Program-made: the position numbers and the translations under genes
Part shown: in pieces, positions 9,901 to 19,625 of the stretch
How the letters are laid out: each line of letters opens with the position of its first letter
Position numbering within the stretch: position 1 is the first letter of the stretch
Origin: Sedimenticola selenatireducens
Lineage (GTDB): Bacteria > Pseudomonadota > Gammaproteobacteria > Chromatiales > Chromatiaceae
Length of the DNA stretch: 64,000 bases
Reading direction: 5' to 3'
NCBI RefSeq assembly: GCF_007625115.1
Contig: NZ_VMNH01000022.1
Span: 54,494 to 118,493, forward strand
Notes under the pieces: generated by a model
What the model was told of the DNA's origin: nothing
The model's database searches: none
The model's input: only the letters and a program-made list of their open reading frames with translations

Positions 9901-10204
9901 CCAGCTCTATGCGACGGGGGGTACCTGGAAAGTAATCGTAGAGAATGGGATTGAATGTGAGCGTGTCAATAAAGTGGCTGAAGGACGTCCGCATATCGTG
10001 GATATGATCAAGAATGATGAATTCAGGATGATCATCAACACAACTGAAGGCAAAAAGGCCATTGCTGATTCCGCGGCTATCCGTCGTGCGGCGTTACAAC
10101 ACAAGGTCACTTATACGACAACCATGTCAGGTGGGGAGGCTTTCTGTCTCGCGTTGAAACAGGCGGATAGCACTAATGTAAATCGTTTGCAGGATCTGCA
10201 CTGA
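6998..10204 (+). CDS. carB: Carbamoyl-phosphate synthase large subunit
   Basis: At 1068 residues it is close to the 1073 of E. coli CarB. It holds two homologous ATP-grasp synthetase halves, each with its pre-ATP-grasp loop ([15 protein letters not shown] near residue 15, [15 protein letters not shown] near residue 565). The C-terminal MGS-like allosteric domain (from about residue 935, ATGGTWK) binds UMP and ornithine. It makes carbamoyl phosphate from bicarbonate, two ATP and the ammonia tunnelled from CarA. The ATG start aligns with the family N-terminus ([17 protein letters not shown]). Cotranscribed with carA and likely with greA, 57 bp downstream. Confidence 0.97.
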   Translation: MPKRTDIESVLIIGAGPIVIGQACEFDYSGAQACKALREEGYRVILVNSNPATIMTDPDSADAVYIEPITWRTVARIIEKERPDVLLPTMGGQTALNCALDLVREGVLEKYGVEMVGASREAIDKAEDRDLFRQAMLKIGLDMPKAAVAHSMEEALQVQAQIGFPTIIRPSFTMGGSGGGIAYNREEFVEICERGLDLSPTRELLIEESALGWKEYEMEVVRDHKDNCIIICSIENLDPMGVHTGDSITVAPAQTLTDKEYQIMRNASLAVLREIGVDTGGSNVQFAINPDDGRMIIIEMNPRVSRSSALASKATGFPIAKIAAKLAVGFTLDELRNEITGGATPASFEPTIDYVVTKIPRFAFEKFPTAPDRLTTQMKSVGEVMAIGRTFQESLQKALRGLETGKSGLDEIVDLESEDLKTIMRHELREPGAERIWYVADAFRSGMSLDEVFELTKIDRWFLVQIEELVTIEGDIRQGGLAALSADRMRYLKRKGFSDERLADLVSVKQDVIRETRWKAGVRPVFKRVDTCAAEFSTSTAYMYSTYEEECEAAPTDNKKIMVLGGGPNRIGQGIEFDYCCVHAAFAMREDGYETIMVNCNPETVSTDYDTSDRLYFEPLTLEDVLEVIEVEKPMGVIVQYGGQTPLKLARALEAAGAPIIGTSPDSIDLAEDRERFQKLVEKLGLKQPPNRTATEAEQAVLLAEEVGYPLVVRPSYVLGGRAMEIVHDEDDLRRYMREAVSVSNDSPVLLDRFLNDAIEVDIDAICDGTDVVIGGIMEHIEEAGVHSGDSACSLPPYTLSAAIQDRMREQIRSLALELKVVGLMNTQFAIKDNEIYLLEVNPRASRTVPFVSKATGVQLAKVAARCMAGVTLKQQEFTEEVIPKTYFVKEAIFPFVKFPGVDTLLGPEMKSTGEVMGVGATFGEAFAKAMEGGGDLLPRSGRALLSVREQDKKRVVSVARDLSEIGFQLYATGGTWKVIVENGIECERVNKVAEGRPHIVDMIKNDEFRMIINTTEGKKAIADSAAIRRAALQHKVTYTTTMSGGEAFCLALKQADSTNVNRLQDLH

Positions 10205-10261
10205 TCCGGTGTTATGCATGAATACGGAAAGTAAGAGCGTGAAAAGAGTGAGGTTTTGTCT

Positions 10262-10738
10262 ATGAGTAAAGTACCCCTGACAGTCAGAGGGGCAGAGAGG
10301 CTTCGGGCTGAATTGACCCAGTTAAAGCAGGTGGCGCGCCCGAAAGTGATCCAGGATATTGCAGAGGCCCGTGCGCATGGAGACCTGAAAGAGAATGCCG
10401 AGTATCACGCGGCGCGTGAGCAGCAGGGTTTCATTGAAGGCAGGATCAAAGATATTGAATCTAAGCTCTCACATGCTCAGATCATTGATGTGAAGACCAT
10501 CAATGCCGACGGGCGTGTGATATTTGGCGCGACCGTAGATGTCTACGAAGAGGAAGAAGATGCTGAGCATACTTTTCAGATCGTGGGTGATGATGAGGCC
10601 GATATCAAGCAAGGACTGATCTCTGTCAGCTCACCTATGGCGCGGGCACTGATTGGTAAGTCGGTGGGTGATGAGGCCGCTGTGCAAACACCTAACGGAT
10701 TGAGACATATGGAAATATTGGCAGTTCGCTACGAATAG
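10262..10738 (+). CDS. greA: Transcript cleavage factor GreA
   Basis: A 158-residue protein that inserts its N-terminal coiled coil into the RNA polymerase secondary channel and stimulates cleavage of backtracked RNA. The GreA signature [17 protein letters not shown] carries the acidic tip residues Asp and Glu; the C-terminal FKBP-like domain includes GDDEADIKQ and [10 protein letters not shown]. The ATG at 10262 follows gagtgagg; a TTG at 10256 is in frame but less likely. It is the last gene before a strong bidirectional terminator. Confidence 0.96.
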   Translation: MSKVPLTVRGAERLRAELTQLKQVARPKVIQDIAEARAHGDLKENAEYHAAREQQGFIEGRIKDIESKLSHAQIIDVKTINADGRVIFGATVDVYEEEEDAEHTFQIVGDDEADIKQGLISVSSPMARALIGKSVGDEAAVQTPNGLRHMEILAVRYE

Positions 10739-10748
10739 TAATTGATGC

Positions 10749-10790
10749 AAAAACACAAATAGATGGGGGCGAGAGCCCCCATTTGTTTTT
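10749..10790. terminator. Bidirectional terminator between greA and yhbY
   Basis: A perfect 8-bp stem atgggggc/gcccccat (10763-10770 with 10775-10782) has a gaga loop. It is flanked by ttgttttt on the right and caaaaacacaaat on the left, so it can end both the carAB-greA transcript and the convergent yhbY transcript. Confidence 0.85.
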
Positions 10791-10801
10791 GCAGTGTGGC
10801 T

Positions 10802-11101
10802 TTAGTCGCGAGTCAGGGAGATAACGGGCTTGTCTGCATTACGCCTGAAAAAGGCAGCGACATGGCCAATGGTCTGCACCAGCTCTGTGTTGCATCGGCT
10901 GCAGATCTGGTCGATCATCGCTTGGCGCTCTTCGCGATCTCCAGCGTTGAGGCGCACCTTGATCAACTCGTGGGTGTTTAGGGTAGTGTCCAGTTCGTTG
11001 ATAACCGCATCGGTCAGACCGTTTTGGCCAACAATAACGACCGGATTAAGGTGGTGAACCAGGCTTTTGAGCTGGCGAATCTGCTTTTTTGTCAGAGGCA
11101 T
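10802..11101 (-). CDS. yhbY: YhbY family CRM-domain RNA-binding protein
   Basis: A 99-residue CRM (CRS1-YhbY) domain protein with the KxxLK...NPVVIVGQNGLT start and the basic GxxG-like loop region. In E. coli the homologue associates with pre-50S ribosomal particles. It is convergent with greA and divergent from rlmE, as in many Gammaproteobacteria. Length is full and the ATG agrees with the family (MPLTKKQ). Confidence 0.93.
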   Translation of the reverse strand: MPLTKKQIRQLKSLVHHLNPVVIVGQNGLTDAVINELDTTLNTHELIKVRLNAGDREERQAMIDQICSRCNTELVQTIGHVAAFFRRNADKPVISLTRD

Positions 11102-11246
11102 GGTTGACTCCGGTAGGTCTGGAAAGGCCGCGCATTCTATCGCAGTTGTCGCTTAACCGACAGTGTTTTAGCTAGACTTGAAGCGTTCATATGGTACAGA
11201 GTTACCCGAACACAACATGATTCGTCATCTTTAAATTTTTACAGCT

Positions 11247-11867
11247 ATGAAAAAAAGTAAAAGCAGTCATCAGTGGCTCGACCGTCACTTTAACGATGAG
11301 TATGTAAAGCGCGCACAAGTAGAGGGCTATCGTTCGCGGGCGTCCTATAAGCTGCTGGAGCTACAGGAAAAGGATCATTTGTTAGCGCCCGGTCAGGTAG
11401 TGGTTGATCTTGGTGCGGCACCTGGTGGATGGTCGCAGGTCGCTGAAAAGCTGGTTGGCGAGAAGGGTATGGTGTTTGCGCTGGATATACTGGCAATGGA
11501 TCCTATCGGTGGCGTCAACTTCATTCAGGGTGATTTTCGTGAAGATGGCGTGCTGGCGCAGTTTCATGCACTGCTCGCCGGACGGCCGGTAGATCTTGTA
11601 ATTTCTGATATGGCCCCCAATGTGAGTGGTATGAGCGCTGTTGATCAGCCGCGGGCCATGCATCTCTGTGAGTTGGCGCTTGATTATGCAAGGGAAGTGT
11701 TACGTCCTGGCGGCAGTTTCGTGGTTAAGGTCTTCCAGGGAGAGGGGTTTGATCAGTACGTGAAGGAGATGCGCAGTTCATTTGCAAAAGTGGTGACCCG
11801 TAAGCCGTCGGCATCACGCGCTCAAAGCCGGGAGGTCTATCTTGTGGCGAGGAGCTATAATGTATAG
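11247..11867 (+). CDS. rlmE: 23S rRNA (uridine2552-2'-O)-methyltransferase RlmE
   Basis: A 206-residue Rossmann-fold methyltransferase (FtsJ/RrmJ) that 2'-O-methylates U2552 in the A-loop of 23S rRNA during late 50S assembly. The SAM-binding motif [13 protein letters not shown] is clear. The K-D-K-E catalytic tetrad can be placed as K35 (ASYKLLEL), the Asp in ISDMAPN, the Lys in VVKVFQG and the Glu in SREVYLVA. It lies directly before ftsH, its usual heat-shock operon partner. Confidence 0.95.
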   Translation: MKKSKSSHQWLDRHFNDEYVKRAQVEGYRSRASYKLLELQEKDHLLAPGQVVVDLGAAPGGWSQVAEKLVGEKGMVFALDILAMDPIGGVNFIQGDFREDGVLAQFHALLAGRPVDLVISDMAPNVSGMSAVDQPRAMHLCELALDYAREVLRPGGSFVVKVFQGEGFDQYVKEMRSSFAKVVTRKPSASRAQSREVYLVARSYNV

Positions 11868-12006
11868 TACTGTTGGCGGTCAGTCTTATTGATAAGCAAT
11901 TGAATTTTAGCTGGTTCCCAAGGTCAATACTGGAGTGGAACCGGGAAGCGCTGAGTGAATATTCGACTTTTTCTCGGCTTTAGTAGTTTTGTAGAGGGTA
12001 TTGACC

Positions 12007-13947
12007 TTGAATGATATGGCAAAGAATCTGATTCTCTGGGTAATCATCGCGATTGTTCTGATGTCAGTGTTCAATAACTTTTCTTCCCAGACGACGCAGT
12101 CGAATGCGCTCTCTTATTCCGATTTCATTGCTCAGGTTAAGAGTGGTGCCGTTCAAAAAGTGAATATTGATGGGCGAGAGATCAAGGGTGTGCTCAGTTC
12201 TGGCGCCACTTTCTCCACCTACAGTCCTGGGGATGATGGCTTGGTAGGTGATCTGCTGAACAATAATGTGCAGATTGTTGCAACACCTCCGGATAAACCA
12301 TCCATTTTAATGACCATCCTGATCAACTGGTTTCCGCTGTTCATTCTGATTGGGCTGTGGATTTTCTTCATGCGTCAAATGCAGGGTGGCGGTGGCGGCC
12401 GCGGTGCCATGTCATTTGGTAAAAGTAAGGCACGCATGCTGGGAGAAGATCAGGTCAAGGTGACGTTTGCGGATGTGGCCGGCGTCGAGGAGGCCAAGGA
12501 GGAGGTCTCTGAGATGGTAGAGTTCCTGCGTGATCCGTCAAAGTTCCAGAAATTGGGTGGCAAGATTCCCAAGGGCGTCCTGATGATGGGGTCACCCGGT
12601 ACGGGTAAAACACTATTGGCTAAGGCCATTGCGGGTGAGGCCAAGGTGCCATTCTTCACCATTTCTGGCTCAGACTTTGTCGAGATGTTTGTCGGTGTTG
12701 GTGCCTCTCGTGTACGGGACATGTTCGAGCAAGCGAAGAAACATGCCCCTTGCATTATCTTTATTGACGAAATTGACGCAGTAGGGCGTCATCGTGGTGC
12801 TGGCTTGGGCGGCGGACATGATGAACGGGAGCAGACGCTTAATCAGCTTCTGGTTGAAATGGATGGTTTCGAGGGTAATGAAGGTGTGATTGTCATTGCA
12901 GCAACCAACCGTCCAGACGTACTAGATCCAGCATTGCTTCGTCCAGGTCGATTTGATCGTCAGGTCGTTGTGCCGTTGCCCGATGTACGCGGACGTGAAC
13001 AAATCCTAAAAGTTCATCTGCGTAAAGTAGCTGCTTCTGATGATGTTAAGCCGGGGCTGATCGCCCGCGGCACCCCCGGTTTCTCTGGTGCTGATCTGGC
13101 CAATCTGGTCAATGAAGCGGCCCTGTTTGCTGCCAGATCAAACAAGCGCATTGTTGAGATGGCCGAGATGGAGCGGGCCAAGGATAAGATCATGATGGGT
13201 GCCGAGCGCAAGTCCATGGTGATGAATGAGGATGAAAAGAAGCTGACGGCTTTCCATGAGGCGGGTCATGCCATCGTGGGTCGTCTGGTGCCTTCCCATG
13301 ATCCTGTTTACAAGGTCAGTATTATTCCCCGAGGTCGTGCCCTGGGTGTGACGATGTTCCTGCCTTTAGAAGACCGGTACAGCCAGAGTAAAGAACATTT
13401 GGAGAGCCAGATATCCAGTCTCTTTGGCGGACGTGTAGCGGAAGAGTTGGTCTTTGGTAAGGATATGGTTACTACCGGCGCCTCGAATGATATTCAGCGT
13501 GCGACCGCTATTGCCCGCAGTATGGTGACCAAATGGGGCCTTTCTGACCTGCTGGGACCGCTCATGTACGGTGAAGAAGAGGAAGAGGTATTCCTTGGGC
13601 GCTCTGTAACACAACACAAAAATGTCTCGGATGAGACAGCGCATACCATCGATGAAGAGGTGCACAGGTTCATTAATCGTAATTACGATAGGGCAAAGCG
13701 TATCATTCAGGAGAACATGGATAAACTGCACATCATGGCCGATGCCCTGATGAAGTATGAAACAATCGATTCTGATCAGATTGACGATATCATGGAAGGT
13801 AAGCCCCCGCAGCCTCCTAAAGACTGGATTGATGATTCCGACTCTGAACCTAAATCTGGTGGCGATGGGTTAAAGGCTGATGCATCGGAGGGTAAACCCA
13901 AGGGTGACGCAGCTGACGGTATTGGTGGGCCTGCTGGACAGCACTAA
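12007..13947 (+). CDS. ftsH: ATP-dependent zinc metalloprotease FtsH
   Basis: A membrane-anchored AAA+ protease that degrades misfolded membrane proteins and short-lived regulators. Two transmembrane segments ([16 protein letters not shown] near the N-terminus and [21 protein letters not shown]) flank a periplasmic domain. Then come the AAA module with Walker A GSPGTGKT, Walker B IIFIDEID and the SRH region ([18 protein letters not shown]), and the M41 zinc site HEAGH. Walker A reads GSP instead of the usual GPP. The start is TTG at 12007, with agaggg 8 bp upstream, giving LNDMAKN; the ATG at 12016 has poorer spacing. The C-terminal tail is rich in Lys, Asp and Gly. Confidence 0.96.
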   Translation: MNDMAKNLILWVIIAIVLMSVFNNFSSQTTQSNALSYSDFIAQVKSGAVQKVNIDGREIKGVLSSGATFSTYSPGDDGLVGDLLNNNVQIVATPPDKPSILMTILINWFPLFILIGLWIFFMRQMQGGGGGRGAMSFGKSKARMLGEDQVKVTFADVAGVEEAKEEVSEMVEFLRDPSKFQKLGGKIPKGVLMMGSPGTGKTLLAKAIAGEAKVPFFTISGSDFVEMFVGVGASRVRDMFEQAKKHAPCIIFIDEIDAVGRHRGAGLGGGHDEREQTLNQLLVEMDGFEGNEGVIVIAATNRPDVLDPALLRPGRFDRQVVVPLPDVRGREQILKVHLRKVAASDDVKPGLIARGTPGFSGADLANLVNEAALFAARSNKRIVEMAEMERAKDKIMMGAERKSMVMNEDEKKLTAFHEAGHAIVGRLVPSHDPVYKVSIIPRGRALGVTMFLPLEDRYSQSKEHLESQISSLFGGRVAEELVFGKDMVTTGASNDIQRATAIARSMVTKWGLSDLLGPLMYGEEEEEVFLGRSVTQHKNVSDETAHTIDEEVHRFINRNYDRAKRIIQENMDKLHIMADALMKYETIDSDQIDDIMEGKPPQPPKDWIDDSDSEPKSGGDGLKADASEGKPKGDAADGIGGPAGQH

Positions 13948-13969
13948 CAGCTGGCAGCAGTGTTAAACC

Positions 13970-14806
13970 ATGACGCGTCTCGTATGTGGTAGACAATCCA
14001 TAGATCTGACTCGCCCGCTTGTGATGGGTATTCTTAACATTACCCCCGACTCCTTTTCGGACGGGGGTAATTTCGTTAATCCTGAAAAAGCATTACAACG
14101 TGCCCTTGCGATGGTTGCTGAGGGGGCGGATATACTGGATGTTGGCGGGGAGTCTACCCGGCCTGGTGCACAATCGGTCGGTGAGCAGCAGGAGTTGGAT
14201 AGAGTTATTCCTGTAATACAGGCTATTGCAGCAGAGTTGCCTATTCCCATCTCTGTCGATACCAATAAAGCTGGGGTCATGCGCGAAGCGGTTACGGCAG
14301 GTGCTGGCCTGATCAATGATGTGATGGCGCTACAGGGCGAGGGAGCCCTGGAGGTGGCCAAAACGCTGGGTGTCCCCGTCTGTCTGATGCATATGCAGGG
14401 GCAGCCCCGTACCATGCAGCATGCCCCTCAGTATCAGGATGTCGTAAAGGATGTGAGGGCTTTTCTGGTTGATCGCATCGCGGCTTGTGTTGAAGCAGGC
14501 ATGCCTCGAGAAAATTTACTGCTCGATCCAGGATTTGGATTTGGTAAAACACTGGCTCATAATCTCAGGCTATTGCGGGAACTGAGGCAATTCGAGGCGC
14601 TCGAATTGCCACTCCTGGTGGGCATTTCAAGAAAATCGATGATAGGTGCTGTGCTGGACGATGCTGCCGTCGATCAGCGGCTGTTTGGTGGGTTGGCTTG
14701 TGCTGTCATGGCTGTTGAGCGAGGCGCCGCTATTATTCGCACTCATGATATTAAGCCAACGGCCGATGTATTACGCATGACTCATGCAGTTATGAGTGCC
14801 ACCTGA
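13970..14806 (+). CDS. folP: Dihydropteroate synthase
   Basis: Condenses p-aminobenzoate with 6-hydroxymethyl-dihydropterin pyrophosphate in folate synthesis, and is the sulfonamide target. The 278-residue TIM barrel has the two signatures MGILNITPDSFSDGG and DVGGESTRPGA, plus the catalytic-loop Lys region GISRKSMIG. It follows ftsH by 22 bp and precedes glmM, the conserved gammaproteobacterial order. Confidence 0.96.
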   Translation: MTRLVCGRQSIDLTRPLVMGILNITPDSFSDGGNFVNPEKALQRALAMVAEGADILDVGGESTRPGAQSVGEQQELDRVIPVIQAIAAELPIPISVDTNKAGVMREAVTAGAGLINDVMALQGEGALEVAKTLGVPVCLMHMQGQPRTMQHAPQYQDVVKDVRAFLVDRIAACVEAGMPRENLLLDPGFGFGKTLAHNLRLLRELRQFEALELPLLVGISRKSMIGAVLDDAAVDQRLFGGLACAVMAVERGAAIIRTHDIKPTADVLRMTHAVMSAT

Positions 14807-14899
14807 CGGGTGCATACCTTATTTTGTGTGACACCGGTCCGCGTTTTCGACCATTAATTTATTAGACTCAGCAATTTGCAGGGACCTGAGGGGCAAACC

Positions 14900-16276
14900 T
14901 TGAAGCGGAAATATTTTGGAACAGACGGTATTCGTGGCCGTGTCGGCGAAGGGAAAATTACGCCAGAATTTGTCATGCGGCTGGGTTGGGCGGCCGGTCG
15001 TGTATTGGGCAATGGGAAGGGCAGTAAGGTATTGATCGGGAAGGATACCCGGATATCTGGCTATCTACTTGAATCGGCACTAGAGGCTGGTCTGGTAGCG
15101 GCCGGGGTGGATATTCACCTCCTTGGGCCTATGCCAACCCCCGGTATTGCCTATCTGACGCGCACCCTCCATGCCCAGGCAGGCATCGTGATTAGCGCAT
15201 CCCACAATCCCCATTGTGACAATGGCATCAAGTTCTTCTCTTGCGAGGGTAAAAAGCTCCCGGATGAGGTTGAGTTGGCGATAGAGCGGGAGCTCGACAA
15301 GCCGATGACGACCGTTGAGTCTGAGCATCTGGGTAAGGCCTATCGGGTCAGTGATGCAGCGGGGAGATATATTGAATTTTGTAAGAGTACTATCCCCTGG
15401 ACCATGAGTTTCAAGGGGTTGAGAATGGTAGTGGATTGCGCGCATGGGGCCACTTACCACATCGCACCGCATGTTCTCAGAGAGTTGGGGGCGGATGTTA
15501 TTGCCATTGGTGTCGAACCTAACGGCCTTAATATTAATGCCAATGTGGGTTCTACCCATATTGATACACTTCAAAAGGCGGTGCTTGAGCACTCGGCCGA
15601 TTTGGGTATTGCCCTGGATGGTGATGGTGATCGTCTCATCATGGTGGATGCAAAGGGGGAAGTACTGGATGGAGACGATATCCTCTATATTATCGCCTGC
15701 TCCAGACTGCGTCGCGGCGTACTTGATGGTGGAGTGGTCGGCACCAAGATGACCAATTTTGGCCTGGAGCATGCGCTGAATCAGCACGGCATTGATCTGG
15801 TGAGGGCTGATGTCGGCGATCGCTATATTTTGGAACGCCTGCAAATTGAGCGGTGGTCACTGGGCGGGGAGCCTTCTGGCCATATTATCTGCCTTGATCG
15901 GACTACTACGGGAGATGGTGTGATCTCCGCCTTGCAAGTGCTTGCCGAAGTGGTTAAAAGTGGGCGCACACTGCATGAGTTGAGGGATGGCTACCAGAAA
16001 TATCCCCAGATAACCCTCAATGTTAAGTTGGGCACTGCAAATGCCGCGGATCTGATGGAGGCTGAAGTCGTCCAGCAAGCTGTAGAGTCAGTAGTCACAG
16101 AGTTGGCTGATACCGGACGTGTCTTGCTGCGGCCATCAGGCACTGAGCCCCTTGTTCGTGTGACTGTAGAAGGTCAGGACAGTCAACAAATTACAGCATT
16201 GGCGAATCGCATCGCTAATGTACTGGAATCCATCGTGGCGGGTCAGGCTGGCAGCCGGCAAGTAGCCTCTGTTTGA
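14900..16276 (+). CDS. glmM: Phosphoglucosamine mutase
   Basis: Interconverts glucosamine-6-phosphate and glucosamine-1-phosphate for UDP-GlcNAc, peptidoglycan and LPS. The active-site phosphoserine lies in [13 protein letters not shown], the Mg-binding loop is DGDGDRL, and the C-terminal phosphate-binding loop is [10 protein letters not shown]. The start is taken as TTG at 14900 with tgagggg just upstream, giving [16 protein letters not shown] like other GlmM proteins. A TTG at 14876 would add eight unconserved residues. Length of 458 residues is slightly above the usual ~445 because of a short C-terminal extension. Confidence 0.95.
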   Translation: MKRKYFGTDGIRGRVGEGKITPEFVMRLGWAAGRVLGNGKGSKVLIGKDTRISGYLLESALEAGLVAAGVDIHLLGPMPTPGIAYLTRTLHAQAGIVISASHNPHCDNGIKFFSCEGKKLPDEVELAIERELDKPMTTVESEHLGKAYRVSDAAGRYIEFCKSTIPWTMSFKGLRMVVDCAHGATYHIAPHVLRELGADVIAIGVEPNGLNINANVGSTHIDTLQKAVLEHSADLGIALDGDGDRLIMVDAKGEVLDGDDILYIIACSRLRRGVLDGGVVGTKMTNFGLEHALNQHGIDLVRADVGDRYILERLQIERWSLGGEPSGHIICLDRTTTGDGVISALQVLAEVVKSGRTLHELRDGYQKYPQITLNVKLGTANAADLMEAEVVQQAVESVVTELADTGRVLLRPSGTEPLVRVTVEGQDSQQITALANRIANVLESIVAGQAGSRQVASV

Positions 16277-16423
16277 GTAAATCATAGGCATAATTGATCC
16301 CATCTATACCATTTCCTAATTTGATTTCAGTGGTCCCGGTGGATAGACTTTTTAGTTCTGCCTTCATGGGGTTATTTCCCTGTGGATGGTTATCTGTCTA
16401 AGGCGAGCTGTCAGGAGATATCA

Positions 16424-17176
16424 ATGCGTCGACCACTTGTTGCTGGTAATTGGAAAATGAATGGCTCTCTTGAGAGTATTAAGTCGCTGCTTGACGGTGT
16501 AAAGGCCGGTATGAGCGATGTGAAGCAGGCAGAAGTGGCTGTTTGCGCGCCTGCAATTTACCTTCCTGCAGTGCAACAGCAGCTTCAAGGAAGTGATATT
16601 GCCTGGGGTGGTCAGGATGTCTCGGCTGAAGCATCGGGAGCCTACACGGGAGAGATTTCCACGTCCATGCTGAAGGAGTTTGGCTGTAAATACGCCATTG
16701 TGGGGCATTCTGAGCGGCGCGCTTACCATGCAGAGAGTGATGATACGGTGGCAAGAAAGTATGCCGCCGCCCGTGCTGCGGGTCTGATTCCCATACTCTG
16801 TGTTGGTGAGACCTTGGAAGAGCGCGAGAAGGGTATTACAGAGAGCGTGGTTGCACGACAGATGGATGCGCTTATTAATCTTGAAGGTGTGGCGGCTTTG
16901 GCTGACGGAGTGATTGCCTACGAGCCTGTATGGGCTATTGGTACCGGTATGACCGCATCACCTGAGCAGGCCCAGGAAGTGCATGCCTTCATTCGCGGTC
17001 GGGTGGCGGCGTTGGATGCAGGTGTAGCAGAAGGTCTGCGTATCCTCTATGGCGGTAGTATGAAGCCCGGAAATGCCCAGGAGTTGATCGCTAAGCCTGA
17101 TATAGATGGTGGGTTGATTGGTGGCGCGGCACTGGATGCGGGTGATTTTCTTGGGATTTGTACCGCTGCAAACTGA
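16424..17176 (+). CDS. tpiA: Triosephosphate isomerase
   Basis: A 250-residue glycolytic and gluconeogenic enzyme. Catalytic residues are visible: Lys in GNWKMNG, His in VGHSERR and Glu in AYEPVWAIGTG; the C-terminal phosphate-binding loop is YGGSMKPGN. An upstream in-frame start at 16382 is disfavoured, because aggagata lies just before the ATG at 16424 and the shorter form begins MRRPLVAGNWKMN. The tpiA-secG pairing is standard in pseudomonads and relatives. Confidence 0.96.
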   Translation: MRRPLVAGNWKMNGSLESIKSLLDGVKAGMSDVKQAEVAVCAPAIYLPAVQQQLQGSDIAWGGQDVSAEASGAYTGEISTSMLKEFGCKYAIVGHSERRAYHAESDDTVARKYAAARAAGLIPILCVGETLEEREKGITESVVARQMDALINLEGVAALADGVIAYEPVWAIGTGMTASPEQAQEVHAFIRGRVAALDAGVAEGLRILYGGSMKPGNAQELIAKPDIDGGLIGGAALDAGDFLGICTAAN

Positions 17177-17300
17177 TAAGGGTCAGGAAAACTGATTCTT
17201 GCCATAGTTTAGGATGATCGTCTGGTAAATTTGCCAGAAAAAATCCGAAAAAAAACCAAATTTGATGTGGATGCGGCTTCTTTCTCGCATACGCATCATG

Positions 17301-17306
17301 TATAAT
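17301..17306 (+). promoter_or_regulatory. Candidate -10 box for secG-tRNA-Leu
   Basis: A consensus tataat 36 bp before the secG start lies in a g/c-flanked context (catgtataatccgcgc). No good -35 hexamer is found at 16-18 bp, so this is a partial match only. Confidence 0.4.
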
Positions 17307-17342
17307 CCGCGCTTTAATTTTTCAGGTCTAACGGAAGCCCGA

Positions 17343-17744
17343 ATGCAAACAGTTCTGGTCGTAGTTCATCTTTTCCTTGCAATTGGTGTCATTGGTCTCG
17401 TGCTAATGCAGCATGGCAAGGGTGCTGATGCGGGCGCAGCTTTTGGATCGGGTTCGTCTGGTACAGTGTTCGGTGCGGCCGGCTCAGCTAATTTTTTGAG
17501 TCGAGCAACGGCTTTGCTGGCTACGCTGTTCTTTATCACCAGTCTTGCCATGGCATGGTATGCCATGCAGTCCGTTGAAAAGCCTGCCTTGATTATTGAA
17601 GATACCAAACCTGCAATCGAGATACCCGCCGCTGCTCCAGCGCCGGTCTCTGAGGTGCCGTCAGTTCCAGGTGTGGCAGCAGAATCTACCTCTGCAATTC
17701 CGATGCTCAATAGTGGTGAAGAGAAACCAAAAGCAGCGGAATAA
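17343..17744 (+). CDS. secG: Preprotein translocase subunit SecG
   Basis: A small inner-membrane subunit of SecYEG that assists SecA-driven export. Two transmembrane helices (VLVVVHLFLAIGVIGLVLM and ALLATLFFITSLAMAW) flank the conserved cytoplasmic loop GKGADAGAAFGSGSSGTVFG. The C-terminal tail is Pro/Ala/Glu-rich, variable and presumably disordered. The ATG at 17343 follows ggaagccc. Upstream in-frame starts would add a non-hydrophobic extension absent from the family. Confidence 0.95.
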   Translation: MQTVLVVVHLFLAIGVIGLVLMQHGKGADAGAAFGSGSSGTVFGAAGSANFLSRATALLATLFFITSLAMAWYAMQSVEKPALIIEDTKPAIEIPAAAPAPVSEVPSVPGVAAESTSAIPMLNSGEEKPKAAE

Positions 17745-17775
17745 TATGTTGTAATTAGGGATATGATCCCAGAAT

Positions 17776-17860
17776 GCCGATGTGGTGAAATTGGTAGACA
17801 CGCTATCTTGAGGGGGTAGTGGCGCAAGCCGTGCCGGTTCAAATCCGGCCATCGGCACCA
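17776..17860 (+). tRNA. tRNA-Leu (anticodon GAG)
   Basis: An 85-base class II tRNA with encoded CCA. The acceptor pairs gccgatg with catcggc. The D arm is gtg/cac. The anticodon stem ctatc/ggtag has loop ttgaggg, giving anticodon GAG. The long variable arm is tggcgcaagccg, and the T arm is ccggttcaaatccgg. It lies 31 bp after secG, the same position as leuU in E. coli, and is probably cotranscribed with secG. Confidence 0.97.
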
Positions 17861-17867
17861 TATATGA

Positions 17868-17906
17868 CAAAACGGTGTCACCCGTAAGGGTGATGCCGTT
17901 TTTTGT
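17868..17906 (+). terminator. Terminator after tRNA-Leu
   Basis: A long stem, aaaacggtgtcaccc pairing with gggtgatgccgtttt around a gtaa loop, with a single internal mismatch, ends in a run of six T. It closes the secG-tRNA-Leu transcript. Confidence 0.9.
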
Positions 17907-17961
17907 TAATAAAAACAAGCATAAGTAACTGATTATAAAGTTTTTTATTGTCGCTATAAGC

Positions 17962-17990
17962 TTGACAGATCAGTCTCACTCCTCTACCAT
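17962..17990 (+). promoter_or_regulatory. Predicted sigma70 promoter of the nuo operon
   Basis: A perfect -35 ttgaca (17962-17967), a 17-bp spacer and a -10 taccat (17985-17990) precede nuoA by about 66 bp and follow the tRNA-Leu terminator. Positions match the consensus; activity is inferred. Confidence 0.65.
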
Positions 17991-18056
17991 TTCGCCCCGT
18001 TAAACACACGGCTGGGACCATTAAAAATGAGCACCCGGTGAGAAGGGCGAGGGCAC

Positions 18057-18413
18057 ATGTTAGAGAATTATCTACCCGTTCTGGTTTTTATTGGTGTCGG
18101 CCTCATTGTTGGGGTTGTCATGGTGTCATTGGGTTTTGTCCTAGGCACACGGCGCCCTGATAGCGAAAAGCTATCCCCCTATGAATGTGGATTCGAGGCA
18201 TTTGAAGATGCTCGAATGAAGTTTGACGTGAGATATTACCTCGTCGCCATTCTATTTATCATTTTTGATCTTGAGATCGCATTTCTTTTCCCCTGGGCCA
18301 TTGTCCTCGATAAGATTGGTATGGTTGGGCTAGTCGCCATGACCGTCTTTCTTGGTGTATTGGTTGTCGGGTTTATCTACGAGTGGAAGAAAGGGGCCCT
18401 GGAATGGGAGTAG
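18057..18413 (+). CDS. nuoA: NADH-quinone oxidoreductase subunit A
   Basis: A membrane subunit of respiratory complex I (ND3 homologue), 118 residues with three transmembrane helices. The loop between TM1 and TM2 carries the conserved KLSPYECGF, which lines the quinone-site region. First gene of a complete nuoA-N operon in which the start of nuoB lies inside its 3' end (10-bp overlap). Confidence 0.96.
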   Translation: MLENYLPVLVFIGVGLIVGVVMVSLGFVLGTRRPDSEKLSPYECGFEAFEDARMKFDVRYYLVAILFIIFDLEIAFLFPWAIVLDKIGMVGLVAMTVFLGVLVVGFIYEWKKGALEWE

Positions 18414-18886
18414 AAGGCATACTTGAAAAGGGTGTCATCACCACAAACGCCGATAAGCTGATCAACTGGGCACGCACTGGCTCTCTCTGGCCAATGACTT
18501 TTGGTTTGGCATGTTGCGCCGTTGAAATGATGCATGCCGCCGCTGCGCGCTATGATATGGATCGTTTCGGAATTATTTTTCGACCCAGTCCACGTCAGTC
18601 TGACGTGATGATCGTGGCCGGTACCTTGGTTAATAAGATGGCCCCGGCATTGCGTAAGGTCTATGACCAGATGGCAGAGCCGCGCTGGGTGATCTCTATG
18701 GGCTCCTGTGCTAATGGTGGTGGTTATTATCACTACTCATATTCTGTAGTGCGTGGCTGCGATCGGGTTGTTCCTGTAGATATATACGTGCCAGGTTGTC
18801 CTCCCACTGCTGAAGCGCTGCTGTATGGTGTTATCCAGTTGCAGGAAAAAATTAAACGTACCAGCACTATTGCGCGTCAGGACTAG
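18404..18886 (+). CDS. nuoB: NADH-quinone oxidoreductase subunit B (N2 cluster)
   Basis: A peripheral-arm subunit that binds the terminal 4Fe-4S cluster N2 and donates electrons to quinone. Ligands are the adjacent Cys pair in LACCAVEMM, the Cys in GSCANGGG and the Cys in [11 protein letters not shown]. The start at ATG 18404 ([10 protein letters not shown]) overlaps nuoA by 10 bp and matches the family; an upstream start at 18383 is unlikely. Length is 160 residues. Confidence 0.97.
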   Translation: MGVEGILEKGVITTNADKLINWARTGSLWPMTFGLACCAVEMMHAAAARYDMDRFGIIFRPSPRQSDVMIVAGTLVNKMAPALRKVYDQMAEPRWVISMGSCANGGGYYHYSYSVVRGCDRVVPVDIYVPGCPPTAEALLYGVIQLQEKIKRTSTIARQD

Positions 18887-18899
18887 GTGAGCCAGGTTC

Positions 18900-19625
18900 A
18901 TGAACGAAACAGTCAAGACGAAATCACAACAGCGACACGATAAGCTTCAGGCGAATCTCATTGAGCGCTATGAGAGCAAGGGCTGCGTTGTTAGTCAGGC
19001 CTTGGGTGAAGTCACAATGGTGATCCCACGGGAGCACCTGATCTCAATCGCTACCGAATTGCGGGATGAAGAGCCGTTTCTGTTTGAAGAAGTGATCGAT
19101 GTGTGCGGCATTGATTATGCCGGATACGGTGAATCCGAGTGGATGACCAAGCAGGCTTCCGAGAGCGGGTTCTGTCGTGGCGTCGATCGCTATAATATTG
19201 ATGTCTCGGCACGTGGTGAAAATGATCGCTTTGCGGTGGTTTATCATCTGCTTTCTATGGCGAACAATCAGCGCTTACGGGTACGTACCTTTGTTGATGC
19301 GACGCAACCGATTGTTGATTCAGTAGTGGGTATCTGGCGCGGTGCGGACTGGTTCGAGCGCGAGGCCTTCGATCTCTACGGCATCATGTTCAGCGGTCAT
19401 CCTGATCTTCGTCGTATCCTGACAGACTATGGTTTTGTTGGCCATCCATTCCGAAAAGATTTTCCACTCGAAGGCAATGTTCAGATGCGTTATGACGCCG
19501 AATTGGGTCGAGTGGTTTATGAGCCGGTCACGCTTGATCCGCGTGTGCTTGTGCCCAAGGTGATCCGTGAGGATAACCGTTTCCAGTCTGAAAGACTTGA
19601 AGAGCAGGACTCCACCGATGCCTGA
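18900..19625 (+). CDS. nuoC: NADH-quinone oxidoreductase subunit C
   Basis: The 30-kDa subunit of the complex I peripheral arm. The signature region [31 protein letters not shown] is present near residues 155-195. It is separate from nuoD, unlike the NuoCD fusion of E. coli. Its stop overlaps the nuoD start by 8 bp, implying translational coupling. Confidence 0.96.
   Translation: MNETVKTKSQQRHDKLQANLIERYESKGCVVSQALGEVTMVIPREHLISIATELRDEEPFLFEEVIDVCGIDYAGYGESEWMTKQASESGFCRGVDRYNIDVSARGENDRFAVVYHLLSMANNQRLRVRTFVDATQPIVDSVVGIWRGADWFEREAFDLYGIMFSGHPDLRRILTDYGFVGHPFRKDFPLEGNVQMRYDAELGRVVYEPVTLDPRVLVPKVIREDNRFQSERLEEQDSTDA

Noticed and set aside
15080..15844. 254-codon minus-strand frame opposite glmM.
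   Set aside because: It lies wholly within a well-supported conserved gene and has no family features.
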